This document shows, one piece after another, positions 1 through 9,023 of a stretch of DNA of 64,000 bases. Under the pieces are notes generated by a model. That model ran no database searches and was not told the DNA's origin. It worked only from the letters and a program-made list of their open reading frames with translations. The DNA comes from Myxococcus stipitatus (GTDB lineage Bacteria; Myxococcota; Myxococcia; Myxococcales; Myxococcaceae): NCBI RefSeq assembly GCF_038561935.1, contig NZ_CP102770.1, forward strand, positions 7,936,001-8,000,000. The letters run 5' to 3'. Within the stretch, counting starts at the first letter, position 1; each line of letters begins with the position of its first letter. The position numbers and the translations under genes were made by a program.

Positions 1-522
1 CAGCTTCTCGACGAAGCCGCCACCCGTCTGGACCCCGCCCCGAAGGCGGAGGACCGGGCGGCGGCAGCCTCGCCCTCCTCCGCGGACCTGGCGGAGCGTC
101 CCCTTCCCTCGGAGACACTGGGTCGGGTGCGCGTCTATTCGGACGGCGCCGCCAGGGGCAATCCCGGGCCCGCCGGCGCGGGCGCGGTGGTGACGGACAC
201 CGAGGGCCAGGTGCTCGCGCGGCTGGGCCGCTTCCTCGGAACCCAGACGAACAACACCGCCGAGTACCAGGGCCTGCTCTTGGGGCTGCGGCACGCGAAG
301 TCGCTGGGGGCTCGCGAGGTGGACGTCTACGCGGACAGCGAGCTGCTCATCCGTCAGCTCGGCGGGCAGTACCAGGTGAAGAGCGCCACGCTGAAGCCGC
401 TGTTCGACGAGGCGAGGAAGCTGCTCGCCACCTTCGCCCGGGTGCGGCTGCACCACATCCCCCGCGCGAAGAACGGCGAGGCGGATGCGATGAGCAACCG
501 CGCCATCGACGAACGCATGTAA
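1..522 (+). CDS. RNase HI-like ribonuclease, 5' end outside the window
   Basis: The reading frame is open from the first base, so the true start lies upstream; 173 residues are visible. The first ~42 form an Ala/Pro-rich linker, and the RNase H fold begins near base 127. The acidic active-site residues expected of RNase HI (D-E-D-D) are visible in VYSDGAARGNPGPAG, NNTAEYQGLL, DVYADSELL and NGEADAMSN. This family cleaves the RNA strand of RNA:DNA hybrids in the cytoplasm. A GTG at 127 could give a minimal 131-residue enzyme, but the continuous upstream frame favours a protein with an N-terminal extension, perhaps another domain outside the window. Symbol withheld because the full architecture is not visible. 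Confidence 0.85.
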   Translation, partial: QLLDEAATRLDPAPKAEDRAAAASPSSADLAERPLPSETLGRVRVYSDGAARGNPGPAGAGAVVTDTEGQVLARLGRFLGTQTNNTAEYQGLLLGLRHAKSLGAREVDVYADSELLIRQLGGQYQVKSATLKPLFDEARKLLATFARVRLHHIPRAKNGEADAMSNRAIDERM

Positions 523-568
523 CCAGACGCGTCCGGCCTCCCTCCCCTGCGTCCGGTGTCCCCTGGAG

Positions 569-595
569 TGGACCGACGTCCCGGGCCTGTTGTAA
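569..595 (+). promoter_or_regulatory. Possible sigma-70 promoter of rnpB
   Basis: TGGACC (569-574) and TTGTAA (590-595) resemble -35 and -10 hexamers but are only 15 bases apart, shorter than ideal. A start 7-10 bases downstream would coincide with the predicted 5' end of RNase P RNA at 605. Position supports the call more than sequence quality does. Confidence 0.33.
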
Positions 596-604
596 GGGGC
601 AGGA

Positions 605-1001
<397 letters not shown>

Positions 1002-1036
1002 GCTTTTCCCTCATCCCCTCCCGGGCCCGCCGCGCG

Positions 1037-1594
1037 TCACTGCGCCACGGGCACCTGGGCGAGCAGGATGCGGTTGCGGCCATCGTTGCGGACCTGGTCC
1101 GGATTGGTCAGTGCCAGACGCGAGTCCGTCCTCGGGTCCCACAGCCCCAGCCAGATGTTGAGGGCCTTGGGGCTCTCGTTCGAGGGGATGTAGATGGAGA
1201 ACTCGTCCTTCACCGTCTCCCCGGGCTTCCACTGGGACGTGGGCAGCAGGCCGCCGGCCGGCTTGTGGTCCACGTTCATCCGCTCCATGCGCCCGCCCAC
1301 GTCCTCGACGTGGACGAAGACGAGGTAGTCCTCCTCCAGGGTGTCCAGCACCTTGAAGTAGACCGTGACGGTGGCCCGCTCTCCGGGGGTCAGCCGTCCG
1401 GGTTGCACCGTGGCGGCGACCAGCTCCACCTTGCGGCCCAGGTTGGCGCCGTTGCGCACGGACAGCGGGGGAATCTGGGTGACGGTGGCGGCGCGCCGCT
1501 GCTCGGGGCTCGTGCCCCCGGGGGCCTCGACGATGCAGGCACTGCCCAGCAGGAGGACCGACGGAAGCATGACGGTGGAGAGCTTGAAGCGCAT
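1037..1594 (-). CDS. Hypothetical lipoprotein
   Basis: A 185-residue protein with an ATG start, a hydrophobic signal and a lipobox LLGSAC (Cys about residue 20), so it is probably exported and lipidated. The mature part looks like a beta-sandwich: strands such as ATVTVYFKVLDTLEEDYLVFVHVEDVGG, in pieces, recall the domains that carry gas-vesicle-like or glycosyltransferase-associated beta folds, but I do not recognise a family. It ends 36 bases from rnpB (tail to tail) and diverges from ftsY, whose start lies 69 bases away. No catalytic motif is visible, so the function is unknown. Confidence 0.75.
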   Translation of the reverse strand: MRFKLSTVMLPSVLLLGSACIVEAPGGTSPEQRRAATVTQIPPLSVRNGANLGRKVELVAATVQPGRLTPGERATVTVYFKVLDTLEEDYLVFVHVEDVGGRMERMNVDHKPAGGLLPTSQWKPGETVKDEFSIYIPSNESPKALNIWLGLWDPRTDSRLALTNPDQVRNDGRNRILLAQVPVAQ

Positions 1595-1663
1595 GGCCCG
1601 CCGGTTCTACTCGGCCACGGGCGCTGCATCCACCGGCGTGTTGGTGTATGCGGAGCCGCGCAT

Positions 1664-3229
1664 ATGAAGACGCCCAACGCCCTCGACGCCCTGGCCGCGC
1701 AGGTGCCGCCCGCCCCCTCCCCCGCCCCCAGTGGGGAAACCTCGCAGCCGGGGACGGGCACGCCCCCCTCGGACGGCTTCTCCGCGAACGACGCGGTGGG
1801 CATTGGCGGCGCCGCCCTCTTCGTCCTGCTGATGGTGCTCGCGGCCCGTAAGCTCTTCTTCCGCAAGCGCGCCCCCGAGCCGGGCAAGAAGCCGGGGGTC
1901 CCCGCCCCCGAGCAGCAGCGGCCGGAGCTCCCCGCCACGCGGCCCGAGCTGCGCGTGGAGCTGCCGCCCTCGGAGAAGGAGGCCGCCCGGCTGCGCGAGG
2001 TGGACGCGGCGCACGCCCGCGCCCAAGCGCTGGCCCGTCAGCGCGAGGAGGCCGCCCGCGCCGCCAGGGCCAGCACCGACGCCGCGGAGCGCACCCGGCT
2101 GGAGGAGCAGGCCCGCGCCCTCAAGGAGCGCGAGGAGGACGAGAAGCGCGCCGAGTACCGCGCGAAGAAGGCCGCCGACGAGGAGGCCCGGGAGCGGCGC
2201 AAGCGGGAGCAGGCCGAGGCCCAGCGGCTCATGGACGAGCAGCGCGCCCAGGAGGCCGCCGCCGTCGAGGAGGCCCGCCGCGCGGAGGAGGCCGCCGCTC
2301 GCGCCAAGGTCGACGCGGAGGCGGGACGCACGCTGTCGCAGGGCCTGGACAAGACGCGGAGCCAGGGCTTCATGGCCCGCCTCAACGGCCTGTTCGGCCA
2401 GCAGCGCCAGGTGGACGAGTCCGTGCTGGCGGAGCTGGAGGAGATTCTCTTCACGGCGGACATCGGCGTGCGCACCGCGAGCAACCTCGTCGAGGTGGCG
2501 CGCGAGAAGCTCAAGCGCAGCGAGCTGAAGGACTCCGAGCGCATCAAGGACCTCATCCGCACGGAGGTCGCGCGCATCGTCGACCTGCCCGTGCCCCGCA
2601 CGCTGGAGGGAGGAGGCCCTCCGCACGTCGTCATGGTGGTGGGCGTCAACGGCGCCGGGAAGACGACGACCATCGGCAAGCTCGCCGCGAAGCTCACCAG
2701 CGAGGGGAAGAAGGTGGTGCTGGCCGCGGGTGACACGTTCCGCGCCGCCGCCACCGAGCAGCTCGACGTCTGGGCGGAGCGCGCGAAGGCGCAGCTCGTG
2801 AAGGGCGCCGAGGGCGGAGACCCGGGCTCCGTCATCTTCGACGCGGTGAAGAAGGCCCAGGCCGAGGGCGCGGACGTGGTCATCGCCGACACGGCCGGCC
2901 GGCTCCACACCAAGGCCCCGCTCATGGAGGAGCTGAAGAAGGTCAAGCGCGTCATGGACAAGGCCATGCCGGGCACGCCCCACGAGGTGCTGCTCGTGCT
3001 GGACTCCACCAACGGACAGAACGCGATTCAGCAGGCCAAGCAGTTCCACGAGGCCGTGGGTGTCACCGCCATCGCGCTGACGAAGCTGGATGGCACCGCC
3101 AAGGGCGGCGTCATCATCGGCATCTGCGACGAGCTGAAGCTCCCCGTCCTCTGGGTCGGCGTCGGTGAGAAGGTCGCGGACCTGCGCCGCTTCGAGCCGC
3201 GCGAGTTCGTCGAGGCCCTCTTCGAGTAA
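1664..3229 (+). CDS. ftsY: Signal recognition particle receptor FtsY
   Basis: A 521-residue GTPase that docks the SRP-ribosome complex at the inner membrane for co-translational insertion. After a short Pro-rich segment there is one transmembrane helix (about residues 44-62), then a long charged coiled coil rich in Ala, Glu, Arg and Lys (about 90-225). The NG domain follows, with G1 GVNGAGKTTTIGKLA near 326, G3 DTAGR near 408 and G4 TKLDGTAKGG near 472. The ATG at 1664 was chosen because the frame continues upstream only into antisense lipoprotein sequence and rnpB. A membrane-spanning N-terminus plus a long coiled coil is more elaborate than E. coli FtsY. A hairpin follows the stop. Confidence 0.95.
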   Translation: MKTPNALDALAAQVPPAPSPAPSGETSQPGTGTPPSDGFSANDAVGIGGAALFVLLMVLAARKLFFRKRAPEPGKKPGVPAPEQQRPELPATRPELRVELPPSEKEAARLREVDAAHARAQALARQREEAARAARASTDAAERTRLEEQARALKEREEDEKRAEYRAKKAADEEARERRKREQAEAQRLMDEQRAQEAAAVEEARRAEEAAARAKVDAEAGRTLSQGLDKTRSQGFMARLNGLFGQQRQVDESVLAELEEILFTADIGVRTASNLVEVAREKLKRSELKDSERIKDLIRTEVARIVDLPVPRTLEGGGPPHVVMVVGVNGAGKTTTIGKLAAKLTSEGKKVVLAAGDTFRAAATEQLDVWAERAKAQLVKGAEGGDPGSVIFDAVKKAQAEGADVVIADTAGRLHTKAPLMEELKKVKRVMDKAMPGTPHEVLLVLDSTNGQNAIQQAKQFHEAVGVTAIALTKLDGTAKGGVIIGICDELKLPVLWVGVGEKVADLRRFEPREFVEALFE

Positions 3230-3240
3230 CGCGCGCCTTG

Positions 3241-3266
3241 GCCCTCACTGTCCCAACAGTGAGGGC
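3241..3266. terminator. Perfect hairpin between convergent genes
   Basis: GCCCTCACTGT and ACAGTGAGGGC form an 11-bp perfect stem with a four-base CCCA loop. It lies 12 bases after the ftsY stop and covers the last codons of the convergent metallopeptidase gene. No T-run follows on either strand, so it may act as a bidirectional, T-poor terminator or as an RNA 3'-end stabiliser. Confidence 0.5.
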
Positions 3267-5017
3267 AGCAGCGCCTCCAGCAGCTCCTTGGCCTGCGGGT
3301 CCAGCCCATCCACCCCCAGGCCACTGCCCGCGCCCAGCGTGCCCATCACCGAGTCCAAGTCAGGCAGGCCCAGGTCGTCATCACCATGGGCCTCCTGCCA
3401 CCAGCGCACGCGCAGGCGCGTCAGGGCCTTCACATTCGACGGGCTCGCCTTCGCCAGCTCCTGCGTGAAGCACTCCTTGCACGTCCACTTGAAGCGGTAC
3501 GTGTCGACGTAGGAGCGCAGTCCCTGGAAGAAGGCGGTGTCGCCCACCAGCTTGCGTGAGGCGTGATGCAGCAGGGGCGCCTTGGAGTAGACGAGCGCGC
3601 CGTACTCAGTCTCTCCATCGAACTCCCCCACGGGCCGGTCCGCGCGGCCGTCCTCACCGCCCGACATCCGGTACATGTGGTACGTGGAGACCAGGACGTC
3701 GCGCCGCACCGACTCGGCCACGGCCTTGCCGTGCTTCCACTCGATGTAGAGCAGCGCGGCGTACTGGGCCAGCGACTCGTCCACCACGGGCGACTGAATC
3801 GGGTCCGAGCCCACGAGGCCCGCGAAGTACTGGTGCGCCACCTCGTGCGCGACGGTGAACTCCAGTGCGCGCTCCAGCGTCTTGCTCAGCTGCGCGAAGG
3901 GCGCGTCGCCCATGGGCCCGAGCGCCTCGAGCACCTCCTTCAGCTGCGCCACGTTCACCTGGTCGCCCACCAGGCTGAAGGGGTCCTCCGCGCCGCGATA
4001 CAGCGAGCTCGCCACGGTGATGAGTCCGGGGAACTCCATGCCCCCCGCCCCCCCCGTCAGCGGCGCCTCCACCACGCGGAAGTGCGTGTACGGCAGCGGC
4101 CCCAGACGCCTCTCGAACTCCGCCAGCGCCGACGTGGCGTACTTCAACACGCGCTCGCCCACCTCGCGGTCTCTCGCCGCGAAGTGGCTCTCCACCGTGA
4201 CGCCATTCACCGTCGCCGTAGCCACCTTGTAGCCCTTCGAGACGAGGATGGGGAAGTCACGCACCGCGCCCGCGGCGAAGGAGTAGCGCACGCGGCCATC
4301 GCGCTCGGGCACCTCGCCCATCGCCGCGCCCGTGGTGTGCACCGCCCAGCCCGCGGGAACGAGGATGGAGGCCAGCACATTCGCGGGCGCATACAGCGCC
4401 AGGTCTCCAATGCCCTGCGGTCCCGCCCAGGGCCGCCCCTTGTCATCCAGCGGAGGCACCTGAGGGATGACGCCCACCAGGCTGACGAAGTCCTCCGTCG
4501 CCGAGAAGGCGCCGTGGTCACCTCCAGCGCCCTTCCCTCCTCCGCCCAGCAGCATCCCTCCCGACTTCTCGCCCTTGGGCACCACCGCGCGCACGGCGAC
4601 ATCGAGCACCGCCGCCGCGCCTGGGGGCACCGGCTCCGCGAGGCGGTGGCGATACAGCGAGGGCTCCAGTTGCTCCAGGACGATGGGCTCGCGCCCCAGC
4701 CGCGCGTCCGACAGCACCACCCGCCTGCTGTTGCGCGCATTGGGTGTGAGCCGCAGGTACAGCTCCGTGAGCGGCTTGTCCTTGGCCAGCACTTCCACCT
4801 GGACGCGCCCCGTGGCCTCGCGCGCGAGGGGGTCCACGTCCAGCTGCACCCGGTAGCGCGGCAGCTCGTCCAGAGGACCCAAGGCCTTCGCGGCCCGCTC
4901 CCGCTCCGCGGGCTTGAGATGCTGGAGGCTCAGCTGCACTTCGGGAGGGACCTCGGCTCGGGCATCCAGCCCGACGAGTACGCACCACGACACCAGGCAA
5001 GGCAGGAGCGTCCGCAT
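3245..5017 (-). CDS. Secreted M1-family (gluzincin) metallopeptidase
   Basis: A 590-residue protein with a signal peptide ending near ARAEV (residue ~22). The zinc site HEVAH (about residues 389-393) is followed 18 residues later by the third ligand in VVDESLAQYAALLYIEW, the classic HExxH-x18-E of M1 aminopeptidases. Upstream, TGGAGGMEFPG occupies the place of the GAMEN exopeptidase motif, so its N-terminus-binding residues are divergent. An N-terminal beta domain precedes the catalytic domain, as in M1 enzymes. Likely acts in the periplasm or outside the cell on peptides. Monocistronic by position: convergent with ftsY and divergent from the lipoprotein gene at 5070. Confidence 0.85.
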   Translation of the reverse strand: MRTLLPCLVSWCVLVGLDARAEVPPEVQLSLQHLKPAERERAAKALGPLDELPRYRVQLDVDPLAREATGRVQVEVLAKDKPLTELYLRLTPNARNSRRVVLSDARLGREPIVLEQLEPSLYRHRLAEPVPPGAAAVLDVAVRAVVPKGEKSGGMLLGGGGKGAGGDHGAFSATEDFVSLVGVIPQVPPLDDKGRPWAGPQGIGDLALYAPANVLASILVPAGWAVHTTGAAMGEVPERDGRVRYSFAAGAVRDFPILVSKGYKVATATVNGVTVESHFAARDREVGERVLKYATSALAEFERRLGPLPYTHFRVVEAPLTGGAGGMEFPGLITVASSLYRGAEDPFSLVGDQVNVAQLKEVLEALGPMGDAPFAQLSKTLERALEFTVAHEVAHQYFAGLVGSDPIQSPVVDESLAQYAALLYIEWKHGKAVAESVRRDVLVSTYHMYRMSGGEDGRADRPVGEFDGETEYGALVYSKAPLLHHASRKLVGDTAFFQGLRSYVDTYRFKWTCKECFTQELAKASPSNVKALTRLRVRWWQEAHGDDDLGLPDLDSVMGTLGAGSGLGVDGLDPQAKELLEALLPSLLGQ

Positions 5018-5069
5018 GCGCGCATGCTAATTGACCTGGAGCACCACGGCTCGTCTAGCCTGCGGGGAC

Positions 5070-5666
5070 ATGCACCCTCGAACGATTCTCCTGGCCGCCG
5101 CCCTGGGATTGATGGCGTGTGCGCGGAACACCCCCGCGACCACGACTGCCCCTGTCTCCTCGACACCCCGCTCCGTCCGGCTCGTGGTGGATGCGCCTCC
5201 GCAGGAGACGGCGACCTTCGACAAGGTGCGCGAAGACATCGAGGTGGACACCGAGGAGGGTGAGCGCACGCCCCGCGTCGTCACCTTCGGCGAGACGCCC
5301 GTGCTGCGCCGCGACGGACAGCGCGCCCAGCTCTACGGCGATGCGAAGGGCACGCTCGGCTTCAGCGTGGACAACTTCATGCTGCTGGAGGTGCTGGACG
5401 CCCAGAACACCGTGAAGCGCCGCGCCGTCGTGGGCTTCACCGACAGCGTCCACATGGGCAAGGAGCTGGTCGACAACGTGGGGCGCCGCGCCTTCACCTT
5501 CGAGCCGGGCGAAGTCGACATCACCGAGCTGCTTCCCGAGTCCGACCCCTTCCGCATCCGAGTCACCATCCTGGACTCGTGGGGCGTGGGCCGTGTGTCG
5601 GATGTGTACCTGGTGCTCTCCGCCGAGGCGCCGCGCGCCGCCGAAGACGACCTGCGCGGCAACTGA
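5070..5666 (+). CDS. Hypothetical lipoprotein
   Basis: Starting at MHPRTILLAAALGLMACARN (198 residues), the protein has a short signal peptide and lipobox LMAC at Cys ~17. A longer reading frame from 5031 exists, but its extra 13 residues would precede the signal peptide, so the internal ATG is preferred. The mature chain has two apparent beta-rich parts, with repeated FGETPVLRRDG- and GKELVDNVGRRAFTF-like strands and no catalytic motif I recognise. Probably a surface or periplasmic lipoprotein of unknown function. It is divergent from the M1 peptidase (52 bases apart) and convergent with the PEGA protein at 5724. Confidence 0.72.
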   Translation: MHPRTILLAAALGLMACARNTPATTTAPVSSTPRSVRLVVDAPPQETATFDKVREDIEVDTEEGERTPRVVTFGETPVLRRDGQRAQLYGDAKGTLGFSVDNFMLLEVLDAQNTVKRRAVVGFTDSVHMGKELVDNVGRRAFTFEPGEVDITELLPESDPFRIRVTILDSWGVGRVSDVYLVLSAEAPRAAEDDLRGN

Positions 5667-5679
5667 GTCACCCGGCGGA

Positions 5680-5707
5680 CCGCGCTCGCCAGTCGATGCG
5701 AGCGCGG
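5680..5707. terminator. Hairpin between convergent genes
   Basis: CCGCGCTCGC (5680-5689) pairs perfectly with GCGAGCGCGG (5698-5707) around an 8-base loop. It fills the 57-base gap between two convergent genes and could stop transcription from both sides. There is no T-run, so efficiency is uncertain. Confidence 0.45.
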
Positions 5708-5723
5708 CCTTGCTCCCCGCGGG

Positions 5724-6818
5724 TCAGAACCTCACGCCACCCATGGCGGGAGTCTGGAATGCGCCGGAGCCTCCGCCCTTACCGCCCCGAGGCGCCACGC
5801 CTGTCGGGAAGACGGCATCGCACCTCCCGTTGTTGCACAACGTATCGACGTTGGGCGACTTGAGGGTCGGGTCTTGCGTGGCCATCACCGCACCCACCGC
5901 ACCCGCCGCCAGCACCGCGCCCACGCCGGCCCAGACGTACCAACGGCCGTACCAAGGCTTGCTGGAGCCCTCCACTTCAGGGTCCTCCGGGGTGCCCTCG
6001 TCGTTGAACGCCAGCGCGGGAGACGTCTCGTCCACCGCGGTCCTGGACGGGTCCAACACCGTGCTGCGCGGCGTGTCCGTGCGCGGCGTGGCGCTGGCCA
6101 CCGTCGTCGTATCCACCGCCGGCCGCATGCGGCCCGTCACTTCGTAGGTCGTCCCCGCCAGCACGTTGATGTTGTGGACGTCCGGCTTGTAGCCCTCGGC
6201 GCGGAACTCAATCTCACGCGAGCCCGGGCGGAGCATGAGGTCGCTCAGCGGCACCGTGCCCACCTCGACGCCATCCACCAGGACCACCGTGCCCGCCACA
6301 TCGGCCAGCATCCGCGCGAAGCCCATGGTGGCGTCCAGCGAGACCTTCACCTCCGCCTGGGAGCCCTCCTTCACGTCGAGCCGCCGCGAGAACTCCGCGT
6401 AGCCCGCCTTGCGGACGACGACGGTGTGCTCGCCCGGCGTCACGGTCAGCGGCACCGGCGCCGACGTCAGCGTGCCCATCTCACGACCATCCAGCGACCA
6501 CCGCGCGCCGCGCACGTTGCCGGCGATGAACACCGCGAGCTCCGTCTTCACGGGCGCCAGCGGCGCGAGCAGGCTGTCATCCGGCGGCGGCGTGTTCTGC
6601 TTGCGCGTGCCCTTCGCCGTGGCCCCGGACTTGGTGCGCGAGGCCTTCTTCGACACCTTCTCGGCTTTCTTCTTCTTCACCACCTTCGTCTTGCCCGCCT
6701 TGGGCTTCGCGGACTTCGACGGCGTGAGGGGAGCCAGCAAGTCATCCTGCGCGAACGCGGAGGACGGAGCCGCCAGAACGACCACCAAGGAAAACATGAC
6801 GAGGCGTCGAATGCTCAT
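5724..6818 (-). CDS. PEGA-domain exported protein with C-terminal membrane helix
   Basis: From MSIRRLVMFSLVVVLAAPS the protein is 364 residues, with a signal peptide cleaved near AFAQD. A Lys/Ala/Thr-rich linker follows, then two tandem PEGA-like beta domains: one around RGARWSLDGREMGTLTSAPV and one around GTVVLVDGVEVGTVPLSD, each with the surrounding PGEHTVVVRKAGY or PGSREIEFRAEGY strand. Near the C-terminus WYVWAGVGAVLAAGAVGAVM is a likely membrane helix, followed by a Gly-rich tail with two Cys. PEGA domains are small surface beta domains common in myxobacterial envelope proteins. The frame extends 45 codons further upstream, without a signal-compatible N-terminus, so the internal ATG was chosen. 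Confidence 0.78.
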   Translation of the reverse strand: MSIRRLVMFSLVVVLAAPSSAFAQDDLLAPLTPSKSAKPKAGKTKVVKKKKAEKVSKKASRTKSGATAKGTRKQNTPPPDDSLLAPLAPVKTELAVFIAGNVRGARWSLDGREMGTLTSAPVPLTVTPGEHTVVVRKAGYAEFSRRLDVKEGSQAEVKVSLDATMGFARMLADVAGTVVLVDGVEVGTVPLSDLMLRPGSREIEFRAEGYKPDVHNINVLAGTTYEVTGRMRPAVDTTTVASATPRTDTPRSTVLDPSRTAVDETSPALAFNDEGTPEDPEVEGSSKPWYGRWYVWAGVGAVLAAGAVGAVMATQDPTLKSPNVDTLCNNGRCDAVFPTGVAPRGGKGGGSGAFQTPAMGGVRF

Positions 6819-6900
6819 GACGGGCCGAAGGTTAGAGAGTCGCTCAAGGGGAATCAAACGAAGTCCCGCTCCCAGGCCCTTTCGGCCAATATCCGCGTCC

Positions 6901-7431
6901 ATGCACCGTGCCCTGCCCTCGTTGGCCCTTGGCTTCAGTGTTGTCTGGCTCACGGCGTGTCATGCCAAGGTGCCACCCACCCTGGAGACGCGTGCCCCAC
7001 CTCCACCTCCCGTGCGGGTCCCTGCAGGCTGTGAAAGCAGCCAGGCAGGCGAGTACCACCACGCGGACAACCCCGCCTTCCGCTACCACGGCGAGGATGA
7101 CGGAGGGACGCTGTCGCTCACGGTGCTCCGTGCCCGCACGACGGAGGACGGGGGCACCGAGCCACCCGAGTCGAGCGCCTCGTCCATCGTGCTCCAGCGG
7201 ACACCCGAGGGCTTCGTGGGAGAGACCCGCGCCACGGGATTCACCGGCTCCGGAGCGCCCTGCCCCGTCACCTTCCCCACGGAGCTGGTGGCGTGCGAGG
7301 ACGCGGGCCTCACGCTGCGCGCGGTGGCCAGCACGTCCATTGACGAAGGCTGCCAGCCGTCCCGCTCCGGACCGCCACCCGTGAGGCTGAAGCAGGTGCT
7401 GCTCAGGGACCCGCCCGACGCGGGCCCCTGA
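6901..7431 (+). CDS. Hypothetical lipoprotein
   Basis: From the ATG at 6901 (MHRALPSLALGFSVVWLTAC) the product is 176 residues with lipobox LTAC (Cys ~20), followed by a Pro-rich tether. The mature domain holds four further Cys residues (GCESSQ, APCPVTF, VACEDAG, EGCQPS) that could form two disulfides, and strand-like repeats with many Thr and Ser. No family recognised. A longer in-frame extension upstream lies antisense to the PEGA gene and lacks a signal peptide, so it was rejected. The gene is divergent from the PEGA gene and convergent with the glycosyltransferase gene at 7500. Confidence 0.7.
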   Translation: MHRALPSLALGFSVVWLTACHAKVPPTLETRAPPPPPVRVPAGCESSQAGEYHHADNPAFRYHGEDDGGTLSLTVLRARTTEDGGTEPPESSASSIVLQRTPEGFVGETRATGFTGSGAPCPVTFPTELVACEDAGLTLRAVASTSIDEGCQPSRSGPPPVRLKQVLLRDPPDAGP

Positions 7432-7454
7432 AGAACGACGGCATCCTCGCGCAG

Positions 7455-7476
7455 CGCGCCCCACACGTGGGGCGCG
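7455..7476. terminator. GC hairpin between convergent genes
   Basis: CGCGCCCCAC and GTGGGGCGCG are exact reverse complements separated by two bases, giving a very stable GC hairpin in the 68-base gap between a lipoprotein gene and the convergent glycosyltransferase gene. No T-run on either side. Confidence 0.42.
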
Positions 7477-7499
7477 ACGCCTGCCGAGGAGGCACGACT

Positions 7500-9023
7500 T
7501 CAGGCCGCGCGACGGGCCTGCTCGTCGGCGGGGTTCACGGAGGTCCCCGCGTCGGAGATCTTCATGCGGCCCGCGAAGCCCTGCAGCAGGCTGGAGATGC
7601 CCACGTAGAGGAAGCCCGCCTGGAACAGGACGATGAAGGGCACCGACGTGTAGATGCGCGCGTCGATGGCGAACCACAGCGCCCCGGTGAAGTAGGCCGC
7701 GAAGAGCAGCTCCACCACGGGCATCAGCGTCTTGCTGCCGCGGTACGTCTTCTTCACCGCCTTGACCTTCTTGCCCTCGGCGCCCGTCTTCGGCGTGCGC
7801 GCGAAGCCCGACTGCTGGTTGAGCAGCGCCTCCGCCACCGCCTTGGCGTTGTTGATGGCGAGGCCGATGCCCAGGCTCATCAGGAACGGAAGGTACTTCA
7901 CCCGCTCCCAGCCCGTCACGCCCCGCTCCCGCTGCGCGGCCACGTAGAAGAAGCACACGCTGGCCGTGGCGGAGACGAAGAAGGGCAGGTCCAGGAAGAG
8001 CGTGCCGTACAGGCCATGCTGGAAGCGCACCACCATGCTGATGGGCATCAGCACCGACAGGAGCACCATCAACAGGTAGGCCATGTTGTTGGTGAGGTGG
8101 AAGAACGCCTCGCGCTTGACGGCCAGCGGCAGGTGGCTCTTGAGGATGGTGGGCAGCAGCTTCTTCGCCGTCTGGATGGAGCCCTTGGCCCAGCGGTGCT
8201 GCTGGCTCTTGAAGGCGTTCATGTCCACCGGCACCTCGGCCGGGGAGATGACCTCCGGGAGGAACACGAACTGCCAGCCCTTGAGCTGAGCGCGGTAGCT
8301 CAGGTCCAGGTCCTCGGTCAGCGTGTCGTGCTGCCAGCCCCCCGCGTCGGCGATGGTGTCGCGGCGCCAGATGCCCGCGGTGCCGTTGAAGTTGAAGAAG
8401 CAGCCGGAGCGGTTGCGCGCCGTGTGCTCGATGATGAAGTGTCCGTCCAGGAAGATGCTCTGGGCCTGCGTGAGGATGGAGAACTCACGATTGAGGTGGC
8501 CCCAGCGCACCTGCACCATGCCCACCTTCGCGTCGGAGAAGAACGGCACCGTGCGCAACAGGAAGTCCGGGCTCGGAACGAAGTCCGCGTCGAACACCGC
8601 GACGTACTCGCCGCGCGCCGTCTTCAGGCCGTTCTCCAGCGCGCCCGCCTTGAAGCCCTCGCGGTTGACGCGGTGGATGTAGACGATGTCGTGGCCCTTC
8701 TGACGGTGACGCTCCACGCACGCACGCGCGATGCCGCACGTCTCGTCCGTCGAATCGTCGAGGACCTGGATTTCCAGAAGCTCGCGCGGATAGTCGATGC
8801 GGCACACCGACTCCACCAGCCGCTCCACCACGTACATCTCATTGAAGATGGGCAGCTGGATGGTGACGCGAGGAAGCTCCTTCAGAGGGCTCTTGGGCGT
8901 CGGCAGCTTGAACTTGTGCCGGTAGTAAAGGAACGCCATCCGGTACCTGTGCGAGCCGTAGACCGCCAGCACGCACAGGACGCTGAAATAGACGCCCAGG
9001 AAGATGATCTCAACGGTGGTCAT
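7500..9023 (-). CDS. Membrane-bound family 2 glycosyltransferase (cellulose/mannan synthase-like)
   Basis: A 507-residue processive-type GT2. One N-terminal membrane helix precedes the cytoplasmic catalytic domain, which shows LPIFNE, VLDDSTDET, the DxD metal site in AVFDADFVPS, the catalytic-base motif TEDLDLSYR, and the acceptor-channel signature QQHRWAKGS. Four or so membrane helices follow. This D,D,D,Q(Q/R)xRW set is typical of cellulose synthase and CslA-like beta-mannan synthases, which polymerise a nucleotide sugar and move the chain across the inner membrane. No PilZ domain is fused, and no polysaccharide genes adjoin it, so the polymer cannot be told. The gene has its own promoter 168 bases upstream. 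Confidence 0.88.
   Translation of the reverse strand: MTTVEIIFLGVYFSVLCVLAVYGSHRYRMAFLYYRHKFKLPTPKSPLKELPRVTIQLPIFNEMYVVERLVESVCRIDYPRELLEIQVLDDSTDETCGIARACVERHRQKGHDIVYIHRVNREGFKAGALENGLKTARGEYVAVFDADFVPSPDFLLRTVPFFSDAKVGMVQVRWGHLNREFSILTQAQSIFLDGHFIIEHTARNRSGCFFNFNGTAGIWRRDTIADAGGWQHDTLTEDLDLSYRAQLKGWQFVFLPEVISPAEVPVDMNAFKSQQHRWAKGSIQTAKKLLPTILKSHLPLAVKREAFFHLTNNMAYLLMVLLSVLMPISMVVRFQHGLYGTLFLDLPFFVSATASVCFFYVAAQRERGVTGWERVKYLPFLMSLGIGLAINNAKAVAEALLNQQSGFARTPKTGAEGKKVKAVKKTYRGSKTLMPVVELLFAAYFTGALWFAIDARIYTSVPFIVLFQAGFLYVGISSLLQGFAGRMKISDAGTSVNPADEQARRAA

Noticed and set aside
3563-5263. Long rightward open frame antisense to the M1 peptidase
   Set aside because: The opposite strand carries a full HExxH protease with signal peptide; the antisense product is His/Arg-rich and typical of GC-rich shadow frames.
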